Part shown: positions 7,864-16,173 of the stretch, one piece after another | Layout: the number at the start of each line of letters is the position of its first letter | Numbering within the stretch: the first letter of the stretch is position 1 | NCBI RefSeq assembly: GCF_001013905.1 | Contig: NZ_LN831790.1 | Location: 2,866,001 to 2,930,000 of the forward strand | Source: Streptomyces leeuwenhoekii | GTDB lineage: Bacteria; Actinomycetota; Actinomycetes; Streptomycetales; Streptomycetaceae | Direction: 5' to 3' | DNA: 64,000 nucleotides | Notes under the pieces: model-generated | What the model saw: only the letters and a program-made list of their open reading frames with translations | The model's database searches: none | Told to the model about the DNA's origin: nothing | Translations under genes and position numbers: made by a program

Positions 7864-8673
7864 TCAGCCGGCCGGAGCGCGCAGGAGCCGGTCCTGCGTG
7901 CTCTCCGGTAGCACCCGCCGAAGGACCGGTGCGGTTGAGCTGATGGAGGCGGCAAACGCGGCGACGAGATCGTGGGGCACGCTAGAGCTGAAGGAAGCGG
8001 CCCACAGGCACGGTGCGCCGAGCGCGGGCTCGGCCCACGCCTGCCACCCTGACGGTCCCGCCTCATCGGCCCCGGTGGTCAAGGCTCGTAGGTCGGCGTC
8101 CTGGATGAGAGGCGGCACCTCCCCCATGCTGACGTGCGAGGTGAACGTCGGGTCCGTCGCCGCCGCCTGGGGCTGGTCGATGTCGCGGAGCCATCCGTGC
8201 CCGGTGACGGCACCGAGGATCAGTTCCGGGTCGGCGAGCGGCACGGCGGGCTGGTCGCGGGCGTCGAGTGCGACGAGGAAGTCGGCCACGGCCTCGCCGG
8301 GGACGCCGGGAGTGAAGTAGGCCGACCACTGGGCGAGAAGGCTGCTCGTGTCGGCGCGGGCGGAGGTCTGCCAGGCGATCGGCAGGTCCCCCAGGTAGAA
8401 CGGCTCGTCCGGCAGGACCCACTGGGCCCACCGGAGGGAGTCAGGGCTGATGTGCAGGACGGTGCTGCGCAGGACCTGGCGGTCCTCCGGTTTCTCGTCC
8501 GGCTCCTGTCGGCCTCGGACGATCGTCAGGCTTGTCCAGCCCAGGCCGGAGAGCGCGTCCGCGACGACGTCGTAGAGGCGTCCGTCGTCACCGGCCAGGT
8601 GGCGGGGGCCGACCCAGTACGCGGGCTGGGCTCCGGCCGGAGGGAACGAGTCGAGCGGGAAGCCGGGGTGCAG
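7864..8673 (-). CDS. DUF317 protein, probable CTG start
   Basis: A frame of 269 residues with YWVGPRHLAGDDGRLYDVV near the start and a C-terminal repeat (LWAASFSSSVPHDLVAAFA) typical of actinobacterial DUF317 proteins, which carry two such domains. Function of the family is unknown. The frame is closed by a TAG just upstream, and the only conventional start (GTG near 8289) would remove half of the conserved region. A CTG at 8673 lies 5 bases after AGGAGG and gives the expected length, so I use it. Third gene of a leftward set with 8701-8991 and 9096-9449. Confidence 0.75.
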   Translation of the reverse strand: MHPGFPLDSFPPAGAQPAYWVGPRHLAGDDGRLYDVVADALSGLGWTSLTIVRGRQEPDEKPEDRQVLRSTVLHISPDSLRWAQWVLPDEPFYLGDLPIAWQTSARADTSSLLAQWSAYFTPGVPGEAVADFLVALDARDQPAVPLADPELILGAVTGHGWLRDIDQPQAAATDPTFTSHVSMGEVPPLIQDADLRALTTGADEAGPSGWQAWAEPALGAPCLWAASFSSSVPHDLVAAFAASISSTAPVLRRVLPESTQDRLLRAPAG

Positions 8674-8700
8674 GAGCGCCTCCTAAGGGCTGGTACTGGT

Positions 8701-8991
8701 CTACGTGCCGCCGGCGGTGCGGCGGGGGCGGCGCGGGGGCGCCTGAACGGGGCCTTGCCAGGCCAAGGCGACGGCGACCTCGGGCGGCAGATGGCCGAGC
8801 TGCGTGGTCTCGTCGCCTCCCTCGGCGAGGTAGACGACGGTCCGGCCGGTCTCGGCCACGGACTGCACGACCTGCGCCAAGCGGTGTGCCATCGGGAAGA
8901 ACGGGTTCATGGCCTGGCGGACCGGAGCGTCCCGGTCGCAGGCGGACAGCACGTCGATGAGATCGCCGACGGTCATCTCCGAGGACGTCAC
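8701..8991 (-). CDS. small protein next to DUF317 gene, unknown
   Basis: A 96-residue protein starting at GTG 8991, preceded by AAGGAGG about 6 bases upstream. The sequence has a helical N-terminal half (MTVGDLIDVLSACDRD), then a short strand-rich region (VVYLAEGG), and a basic Pro/Arg tail. No family recognised. It ends 27 bases before the probable CTG start of the DUF317 gene and is likely cotranscribed with it. Confidence 0.7.
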   Translation of the reverse strand: MTSSEMTVGDLIDVLSACDRDAPVRQAMNPFFPMAHRLAQVVQSVAETGRTVVYLAEGGDETTQLGHLPPEVAVALAWQGPVQAPPRRPRRTAGGT

Positions 8992-9095
8992 GAAAAGCCT
9001 CCTTGGCGGGGAAACGCTGAGCGGTGGAACCGGCCGGCGGTCCGCAGTTGGCCGGCTGTCTTCGGAGCGAGGACGGTCTGGGCACCCCTGCGCTG

Positions 9096-9449
9096 TCACA
9101 CACGACGCGAGGTCCGCAGTACGCCGGCCACGGCGGCGGCCACGATCCCGGCCGGCGTCTCGGTGCCGAAAGACATTTGATAGCCGGGCGCCTTGGCGGT
9201 GCCGGTGACGGCGATCTTCCATCCCTCACCGTTGGTGCCGGGGCGGCCGAGCGGGAACCAGCCGAGATAGAACCGGCCGTCCTTGGAGCCGACGTGCACA
9301 TCCGCGCGGTCGTCCACGATGACGGTGAAGTCGTCGGCGGAAAATTGATCCATGACGACCGTGGGCTGGCCAGGGCCGAGCTGCCACTCACGCAGCCGCA
9401 GGGCCTCGGTGGTGACGGAGAATCCAGGGCTCACAGGAGCCTCGGACAC
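9096..9449 (-). CDS. unknown 117-aa protein, first gene of the DUF317 set
   Basis: GTG at 9449 is preferred over TTG 9455 because AGAGGTGA lies 6 bases upstream. The protein is beta-rich, with Phe/Trp/Gly-containing strands (GRFYLGWFPLGRPG, KIAVTGTAKAPGYQMSF), resembling a single small domain of the kind seen in DUF317 partners. Function unknown. It heads the leftward set 9449-7864. Confidence 0.65.
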   Translation of the reverse strand: MSEAPVSPGFSVTTEALRLREWQLGPGQPTVVMDQFSADDFTVIVDDRADVHVGSKDGRFYLGWFPLGRPGTNGEGWKIAVTGTAKAPGYQMSFGTETPAGIVAAAVAGVLRTSRRV

Positions 9450-9655
9450 GGGCAATCACCTCTCTGACCTGGGGTTTCTTGCGAGGTCATCTACGTTGAC
9501 ATGCTCTCGCGCACGTTGGCCAGTCTTTCCGCGTTCTTTCCTGTCTGCCCCCGGCGAACTTGTCCAGTGACAGGGACCTGGACGGATTGTCATCGAAGCT
9601 GGATCAGATCGTCAGGGGCCGACCGCTATTCGCGAGCGGGTGTCTCCGGCGCGGA

Positions 9656-10123
9656 TCAAGGGGCCGTGGAGGGCCTGGGGTATCCCATCTGCTTGTATCG
9701 CATGGTTGCGGCATCGAGGCTCTCCAGAGCTGCGCTACGGCCGCGTGCCTCCAGCAGCATGACCGCAGTGCAGATCGCGATGGCGTGGACCCGATCCAGC
9801 GGCACCAGGCCCTCCACCGCCTCGGTGAGCCCCTCCCCCGTGGCGACCCGGCGTACGGCCGTCATCATCGCCAGTTCAGTCTCCAGCGGTGCAAGTGCCC
9901 CCATCCTGCCAAGCTCCCGCATCAACATGGGCGGCTGCCCCAGCTCATCGAAGAGTGCGTCGTGATCAAGGATCAGCCATGTCAGGACACGCTCCAGCTG
10001 GGAGATGTCCAAGCCCGCAAGGCACCGTGCGACCTGAACACGGTCTTGGGACAGATAAGCCCGGGTGAGATCAAGCGCCTGCCACATCGCGTGGATCAGC
10101 CGCGGGTCCTCAGGTTCCGTCAT
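9656..10123 (-). CDS. unknown all-helical protein, 155 aa
   Basis: The ATG at 10123 follows AAGGGGGT. The sequence is nearly all helix (LIHAMWQALDLTRAYLSQDR, long Leu/Ala heptads), with acidic N-terminus and a Pro-rich tail. There is no hydrophobic signal. No family recognised. It is transcribed away from the small plus-strand gene at 10416. Confidence 0.65.
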   Translation of the reverse strand: MTEPEDPRLIHAMWQALDLTRAYLSQDRVQVARCLAGLDISQLERVLTWLILDHDALFDELGQPPMLMRELGRMGALAPLETELAMMTAVRRVATGEGLTEAVEGLVPLDRVHAIAICTAVMLLEARGRSAALESLDAATMRYKQMGYPRPSTAP

Positions 10124-10415
10124 GCACCCCCTTCTAGCGAACTCGTGGATGTGGGGGTGGGTTTTCAGCCTGATGCACCCAGACAGGCACCAGGGCAAAA
10201 GCTGACCTGTCGCAGCGAAGTTAGTCGGGCCGGATCGTGTTGACCTACAGGGACTGGATTGGCATGAGCCGCCAGGCAGCACCGAGTTCCACGAGTTGCG
10301 CTCGCTGCGGACCGCCCCGGCCACCGCATGGAGTGGCGGCGCAGCCCGCCGCACCGCATCCTCCGTCTCGCGGGTCGAGGCGGCGGCTTCCTCATGCCCG
10401 CCGTACGATCCGCAG

Positions 10416-10694
10416 GTGGCACATACCTTCGAAGAACTCGTGGAGATGCAGAAAGCGGCTGACCAGGCGCACGCCCAGGTGATCGCCCTCCGAGACGAGT
10501 ACGGGCCGCCCACCCAGCAGGAGTGGAGCGAGACCCGGACCGCGACCTACGAGACCGCCTGGAGGGCATGGCGCGACCTCGCCCGCGACATCCAGGCCGC
10601 GGTCACCGAACACGCGAAGGACCAGGGCGAGCTGCGGCACGGCGTTGAAGTCGAGGTGAAGAAGGCCGCCCGGCACGCGGAAGAGGAGGGCTAG
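10416..10694 (+). CDS. small coiled-coil-like protein, unknown
   Basis: A 92-residue protein with heptad-like charged helices (FEELVEMQKAADQAHAQVIA; EVEVKKAARHAEEEG), so a coiled coil is likely. The GTG at 10416 is a guess: the frame is open upstream, but the residues before it are not protein-like. No strong ribosome site. Function unknown. Confidence 0.5.
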   Translation: MAHTFEELVEMQKAADQAHAQVIALRDEYGPPTQQEWSETRTATYETAWRAWRDLARDIQAAVTEHAKDQGELRHGVEVEVKKAARHAEEEG

Positions 10695-11330
10695 CGGCAT
10701 CGGCGGCCGGGTGCCGGGTGGACGTGACGCGCTCGGGGACGTGGCTGTCGTCGACCGGCCGGCGGTGCCGAGAGGCGGGGGCTTACCGGGAAGCAGCCAG
10801 CTGGTGTGTCCCGGCCGTGGCGAGCAGTCCCGTGCCGGTGAGCGAAACTCCTGCGGTACGGCGAACAGGGTGCGTCGGCTCAATGGCACACCGACGAGAT
10901 GGGGATGCCGGTGATTGTCATCCTCCACGCTGCCGCTGCCGCCGCGCGGCCCTGACCGTAATGTCGCCCAGCGAGTGACCGATCATGGGTAGTTGGGCCA
11001 TAAAAAGCCGCCGCTGGGCTATCGCCATATGTACTGCTGTTGCGAGTACAGGGGGATGCGGACTATGCGCCGGTGGCGGTCACCGGCGCTGGTTCGGCGA
11101 CGAGATGGGCATCGTGTGGCAGTGGGAGGTAGAACGGGCTGCCGGGACTTGCCTGATGTCGTGGTCAGTGTCGTCGGGGTCCGGAAGTTGATGTCGAAGT
11201 AGGGGCCGGTGGAGCCGAAGACCATGCCTTCCCGGCCGATGCGGATGATCCGCGGCTCCTTGTTTCCCACCGTCATCGGTTCGGCGGCGGCCGGGCGCTG
11301 CGCTGCACGGGAGCTGACGCCGGTGCCGGC
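10695..11330. other. 636 bases, mostly without a supported gene
   Basis: This stretch lies between a small plus-strand gene and the end of the large leftward operon. The only candidate is an 85-codon minus-strand frame (11019-11276). No convincing terminator hairpin with a T-run was found. Composition is less extreme in GC around 10980-11060. Confidence 0.4.
11019..11276 (-). CDS. possible small fifth gene of the large operon
   Basis: An 85-codon frame starting 54 bases after the stop of the F5/8C gene. The first 32 residues read like real protein (EPRIIRIGREGMVFGSTGPY), while the rest is Thr/Arg-rich and less convincing, so the gene may be frameshifted or decayed. No good ribosome site is seen. 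Weak call. Confidence 0.3.
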   Translation of the reverse strand: MTVGNKEPRIIRIGREGMVFGSTGPYFDINFRTPTTLTTTSGKSRQPVLPPTATRCPSRRRTSAGDRHRRIVRIPLYSQQQYIWR

Positions 11331-12656
11331 CTATTCCTGTTGTGATACGTCGTCTACGCGGGCGAGGTCCGTGGTGGTACCACCGTTCATGGTCACGGGT
11401 ACGGCGAAGACGGCGGATGCGTCGGTGATCCGGATGGCTTCCGGTTTGGGCCGGATCTCGAAGGACCGGATGGCGACACGCTCCAAAGGGGCCCCTCCGG
11501 AGAAGAATTTGAGTCGGAGATAGCGGGCGCGTACCGGCGAAAATGGTGGCCGTGTGTAGTGAACCTCCCGAACGACATTACGGAATGGCGCCACCTGCCT
11601 GAAGTTTTCGCCATCCAGGGAGTAGTCCAGGTGGATGGTCCCGACCTCGGAGTGGTCGCCGTCCGGCGTGCCGAAGTAGATGTCCACGTGTTCGATCGGC
11701 TGCTCCGTGCCGAGGTCGAAAACTACATGTTTCATTGAGTCGGGTTGCATGGCGCTGAGGTAGTAGGTGTCGAGATCTCCGTCGAGCATGAGGTCGGGGG
11801 TGTGGTCGTCGGCGACGCCGAGCATCGTGCTGGCGGTCCGCAGCAGGTGGGGCATCACGAGTTCGCCGTGCACGGTGAGGTGCCGGACTTCGAGGTCGGG
11901 CCGGTTGACAGTGACATAGGTGTTGATGGTGCGTTCGGCTGTTCCGGTGCCGTGCTGGATGCGGCCGCGAAGGTAGAACATGGTGTTGCGGCGAATGTCC
12001 TGGACGGGGAAGGTGCTGTAGTTGGTGACGTCGATTTCGGTGTTCTCGTAGAGCAGGGTGTAGGTGGCGCCTTCGGAGCGTTGCCAGGTGAGGGTGACGG
12101 GGTCGCCGTTTTCGATGTAGGCGGAGTGGGGTTTGAGGTCGCGCAGGTAGAACCCGGGTGGGAATTTGCCGATGGACAGGGTCTGCTGTTCGGTGCGCCA
12201 AATGTTGGTGCCGGGGGTGCGCCATTTGAGTTCGATGATGACGGGGGCGGTGCCGACCTGGCGGTTGATGCGCAGCCGGTTGGTCTGGAGGGTGATGCCT
12301 TGTTCGGGGGAGAGGGTGGCGTGGCCGGTGTTGGGCGTGAACAGGATCCGTTCGTTCGCGGGGTCGGGGGTGCCGCTCCAGCCGGGGAGGTTGATGGAGG
12401 TCTGCACGCCGGTGAGGTCAAGAGCCAGTTGCCAGGCTTCCGTGCCAAGGGGCACGTAGACGGAGATCTCGTTGGTCTCGATGGGGGTGGGCGCGATGCG
12501 GCTGCCGACGATGATCAGGTCACCGGTCTCGACGGTGCCGGCCGGGCTGACGGTGAGCGGGTCGGGAACGGTGGTGAGGGAGTACTGGAGCTCGTTGCCG
12601 AAGTCGGCGGCCGTCTCGGGGTCCGAGGCGGCGGTGGTCTGGGTGACGATGCCCAT
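11331..12656 (-). CDS. 441-aa protein with C-terminal F5/8 type C (discoidin) domain
   Basis: Fourth gene of the leftward operon, 35 bases after the 1149-aa gene. Residues about 20-165 and 165-270 look like two beta-sandwich regions. Residues about 285-420 fit an F5/8 type C fold: a DLMLDGDLDTYY start, VVFDLGTEQPIEHVDIYFG strands, YSLDGENF, then ARYLRLKFFSGG near the end. Such domains bind sugars or other surface ligands. No signal peptide or membrane segment is present, so export would need a dedicated route or cell lysis. It may be the receptor-binding component of whatever the operon builds; this is inference. Confidence 0.85.
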   Translation of the reverse strand: MGIVTQTTAASDPETAADFGNELQYSLTTVPDPLTVSPAGTVETGDLIIVGSRIAPTPIETNEISVYVPLGTEAWQLALDLTGVQTSINLPGWSGTPDPANERILFTPNTGHATLSPEQGITLQTNRLRINRQVGTAPVIIELKWRTPGTNIWRTEQQTLSIGKFPPGFYLRDLKPHSAYIENGDPVTLTWQRSEGATYTLLYENTEIDVTNYSTFPVQDIRRNTMFYLRGRIQHGTGTAERTINTYVTVNRPDLEVRHLTVHGELVMPHLLRTASTMLGVADDHTPDLMLDGDLDTYYLSAMQPDSMKHVVFDLGTEQPIEHVDIYFGTPDGDHSEVGTIHLDYSLDGENFRQVAPFRNVVREVHYTRPPFSPVRARYLRLKFFSGGAPLERVAIRSFEIRPKPEAIRITDASAVFAVPVTMNGGTTTDLARVDDVSQQE

Positions 12657-12691
12657 GCGTGTGGTGGCCTTTCGCGGTGAGGCGGGTGGGT

Positions 12692-15600
12692 TCAGCGGGA
12701 GGCGTCGGCGGCGTCGTTCAGGACGAGGAAGCCGGAGCGGATTTCAGGGTCCCCCAGGGGAAGATCGCCGGGGTCGGGGACGGTGACGGGCAGGGTGCGC
12801 CAGGCGCCGGTGGTGCCGGTGGGTTCGGTCCAGGTCCAGGTGCCGGTGGCGGTGGCCGGGTGGGGCATGACGGCGGTGCGGGGGTTGGGGGTGGCGGGGG
12901 CGAGGAGGGGGCCGGTGCGGAAGCAGACGGCCATACGCACCAGGGCTTGGGCGGTGTACTGCTGGGGGACGTGGACCGAGGAGACCGGGAGGATGTCGGT
13001 GATGGCGTGGACGGCGGCGCGCGGGTCGGTCAGGAGGGTGACGGTGGCGGTGCTGGTCCCTTCGAAGGCGAGTTTGAAGCGGTCGCCGGTGCCGATGGGG
13101 CGCAGGTAGCCACCGTGGTTCCCGGCCGGTTCGGTGATGGTCTCCAGGTGGGTGTAGCCCTCGTTCAGGACGTAGGCGACCAAGCCGTCCTGGGTGTTGG
13201 TGGTCTGGCCGAGGCGTACGATCCAGTCCCAGGCGGGTAGCCGGGCGGGGTGGTTTTCGGGGTCGAGGACCTCGTTCCAGCCGATGGAGGTGCGGGCCGG
13301 CCCGCAGATCTGCAGGTCGAGGCGGGCACGGACCAGAGCGAGGGGGCGGCCGAGGAGGAAGGCGAGGCTTTCGTCGTCGGCGCCGTCGGGGTCAATGGTG
13401 GTCAGGGCGTCGTCGATGGTGGCCCGGACGGCGTCGAAGCGGGCCTCGCCGCCGGCGGCGATGGCGGCCAGCAGGTGGTGGGTGTGCGGGGAGGCTTGCT
13501 CGAGCTGGGCGAGGGTGGTGATGGGTGAGCCGGGCAGCGGGGCCCACACGACCTGCTTGTTGCTGTCTGTGCCCATGACGGTGCGCAGTTCGCCCCAGGG
13601 GTGGCCTTCGGGATCGTAGACGGCGAGGGTTTTGTCGAGGCGGTTGGGCAGGATCCACGAGCACACCGGGTTGGCGCCGGGGGTCAGGTCGGTGTCGTCG
13701 TCGGCGGTGGCGTCAAGGAAGTCGAAGCCGAGGCGGCCGGGCTGCAGGAGCCGGGGGGACAGTTCGACGAACCGGTGCGTGTCGGAGGACTCCACCGGGT
13801 GGTCGGGAATCATCGTCGCCGGGCGAGACGGCCTGAAGTGGCGTGCGGAGTCGGGCTCGACGAGGTTGACGGCGCGGCCGAAGCGGTCCACGACGGCGAG
13901 CTGGGTGAAGGCAAGCTGGCCCGCGCGCAGTTCGTAGAAGGGCGAGGAGGTGACCTCCGGGGGGCGGCCGGGCCAGGTGAAGGAGACGGTGCCTGGGCGG
14001 GGCGGGTACTGGTCGGCGTGTTCGATCAGGTCGGCCACGGGCCCGGTGGGGGTGAGGGCGGCGCGCGGGTCGCGCTGGTCGAGGTAGGCGGACAGCCCGT
14101 CCAGGCGCTGGGAGAGGACGTCGAGGTTGCGGGTGTCTTCCCGAAGGGCCGTGAGGTCGGGCAGATCGGTGCGGCCGGCGGCGTGGGCGGCGAGTTTGCC
14201 GTCCAGGTCGTGGCCGGCGGTCGGGGCGAGGATCTGGCGGCCGGTGATCACGAACGGATCGGAGGCCGGTCCGCGGCCCTGCCAGCGGTAGCGGTGGCCG
14301 TCGAACGCCCAGTGCTCTTCGGTGTCGTCGCGGTAGGCGATGGCGGTGTAGTCGACCGCCCATTGCAAAAATAGCGGCTGCCATGGCTGGCGCCACGGCC
14401 CGGTGCCGTACTCCGGTAGCGCGCCGGTCGCCCCGCCCAGGTCGATGTCCTCGTGGCGGGCGCGGTCCAGGAGGAAGAACTCCGTCAGCAGCGCGGGCAT
14501 CTCGGGGGGCAGTGGGCCGGCGGTGTTGACCTTGTTGACCTCGGCGGTAACGGAGGCGGCGGTCAGGGAGCCGATCCGCGTGACGAGCCGGTCGGGGGTG
14601 CGGCACGGCAGGTGGGAGCCGCGGGTCATCGGGGCGTGCAGGTGCGTGCCTTGCAGGAGGAGGACGGGGTCGGCGGGGTTTTCGTGGGGCGCCTTGGGGA
14701 CGCGCTTGAGGACACGGCCTGTGCGCAGCCCCTGGTCGGTGGCGTATGCGGCGGCCTTCTCCTCCAGTTCCTCGGGGGTGGTCGCCCAGGGAACCTGTCG
14801 GCGCAGGCCGGCGACGTGCTTGCTCAAGGCGTCCGTACGCCCGGCCGCACCGTCCGGGTAGACGGGGTCGAGTTCGTCTTCGATGCGGCCTTCGAAGTCC
14901 GGTGGCAGCTTCTCTGCCTGGGCCAGGGCCCACAGCACGTAGAGATATTGCTGGGCGGCGGCCAGGTCCTGCTCGGCCGCATCGAGCTCGGCCTGAGTGC
15001 GGTTGAGTTCGGCCAGGACCTGCTCCTCGGTGGAACGCTCGGCGGCCGACCGCGAAGGGCCGTCGTCCTCGGAGCGTTCGGTGTGGTCGGCGAGGTGCCA
15101 GGTGTAGCCGGCGGGGGCGGGGCCGAATCCGGAGCGGTGTGCGGCTTCTTCGGTGAGTTCGTCGCCGTCGGTGCGGTCCAGGGTGTCCAGGGTGCCCAGG
15201 GCGAACGCTTTGACTAGGCGGGATTCGTCACTGGACAGGGAGCCGGGGCCAGCGGCTTCCTCGACGAGGCCGGACATGGCTTCGGCGGTGGAGTTGCCGA
15301 TCGATACCGCCACCGCGTCGGGATCGGGGACGTCCGAGGGCGGGACGGGACCGTCGGGCTGCCAGTCGATACCCAGCACACTGCCGGTGTACAGGGACCG
15401 CCTGGTGTTGCTGGTGGCGGCGGGCGCGAGCCATTCGAGTTCGTCGAGCAGATCGGCCAGGCTTCCGCCGTCGCGGCGGCGGGTGAGGATGTCGCTGTCA
15501 TCGGCGGTGTACCAGCCGGTGACGTGGTAGCTGAGCCGGTCAGCGCCGGTGACGTCGTCAAGGGTGTCGTGGAGGGAGAAGACGTTCTCGTTGTAGGGCT

Positions 15601-16141
15601 GAAAGACCGAGAACGTCAGCAGTCCGGGCCCCAGGGCGGTCAGGAACGGGGTGGGGGCGTCCTCGGGTTCGCGCCAGGGCGTGTCCGGGGTGAGGTCGTG
15701 GCGGCGTCCGATCTTCGTGGGGGTCGGGGTGCCGGCGTGGGGGTCGAGGTAGGAGACGGTCCCGGTGGTCATGCCGAGGTGGTCGCTTTCCACGATCCAG
15801 GCCCGTACCGCCTTCGAGGCGGCCTGGTGGCGCACGACCAGCCACCGGTTGGGGACCAGCGGGAAGTCCTCCACCCCCCGCTCGGGGTCATGCCGACCGC
15901 GGGTGAGGGCTTCGGGCAGCTGCCACTGCACGTACACCCCACGGCGCTCGGCGGTGCCGGGCCAGTCGTCGATCTGGAACGGCTGCGGCTCCGGCGGCAT
16001 GTTGTGGCCGGTGGTGAGGGTGAAGTCGGCGTGCCAGCGATGGAAGACGAAGGTGCCGTCGGTGCTCTGGGTTCGGGTGTTGACCGCGAGTGCGGCCACC
16101 TCGACCGGGACCACCAGGGCGTTGCTGCTGCGAGAGGACAT
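12692..16141 (-). CDS. very large protein (1149 aa) of unknown function
   Basis: Third gene of the leftward operon, starting at ATG 16141, 32 bases after the preceding stop. There is no signal peptide or membrane segment. The N-terminal 200 residues are Trp/Asp/Pro-rich with strands (GVYVQWQLPEAL, NRWLVVRHQAASK). Residues about 365-400 are a Glu/Ala/Gln-rich coiled coil (LNRTQAELDAAEQDLAAAQQ). The remainder is rich in aromatic residues, as in secreted or particle-forming proteins. No enzyme motif was found. Size and partner genes suggest a structural part of a multi-protein assembly; no family is recognised. Confidence 0.9.
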   Translation of the reverse strand: MSSRSSNALVVPVEVAALAVNTRTQSTDGTFVFHRWHADFTLTTGHNMPPEPQPFQIDDWPGTAERRGVYVQWQLPEALTRGRHDPERGVEDFPLVPNRWLVVRHQAASKAVRAWIVESDHLGMTTGTVSYLDPHAGTPTPTKIGRRHDLTPDTPWREPEDAPTPFLTALGPGLLTFSVFQPYNENVFSLHDTLDDVTGADRLSYHVTGWYTADDSDILTRRRDGGSLADLLDELEWLAPAATSNTRRSLYTGSVLGIDWQPDGPVPPSDVPDPDAVAVSIGNSTAEAMSGLVEEAAGPGSLSSDESRLVKAFALGTLDTLDRTDGDELTEEAAHRSGFGPAPAGYTWHLADHTERSEDDGPSRSAAERSTEEQVLAELNRTQAELDAAEQDLAAAQQYLYVLWALAQAEKLPPDFEGRIEDELDPVYPDGAAGRTDALSKHVAGLRRQVPWATTPEELEEKAAAYATDQGLRTGRVLKRVPKAPHENPADPVLLLQGTHLHAPMTRGSHLPCRTPDRLVTRIGSLTAASVTAEVNKVNTAGPLPPEMPALLTEFFLLDRARHEDIDLGGATGALPEYGTGPWRQPWQPLFLQWAVDYTAIAYRDDTEEHWAFDGHRYRWQGRGPASDPFVITGRQILAPTAGHDLDGKLAAHAAGRTDLPDLTALREDTRNLDVLSQRLDGLSAYLDQRDPRAALTPTGPVADLIEHADQYPPRPGTVSFTWPGRPPEVTSSPFYELRAGQLAFTQLAVVDRFGRAVNLVEPDSARHFRPSRPATMIPDHPVESSDTHRFVELSPRLLQPGRLGFDFLDATADDDTDLTPGANPVCSWILPNRLDKTLAVYDPEGHPWGELRTVMGTDSNKQVVWAPLPGSPITTLAQLEQASPHTHHLLAAIAAGGEARFDAVRATIDDALTTIDPDGADDESLAFLLGRPLALVRARLDLQICGPARTSIGWNEVLDPENHPARLPAWDWIVRLGQTTNTQDGLVAYVLNEGYTHLETITEPAGNHGGYLRPIGTGDRFKLAFEGTSTATVTLLTDPRAAVHAITDILPVSSVHVPQQYTAQALVRMAVCFRTGPLLAPATPNPRTAVMPHPATATGTWTWTEPTGTTGAWRTLPVTVPDPGDLPLGDPEIRSGFLVLNDAADASR

Positions 16142-16173
16142 GGGTGCGGATCCTTTGGGCGGCCGGAGTGGTG

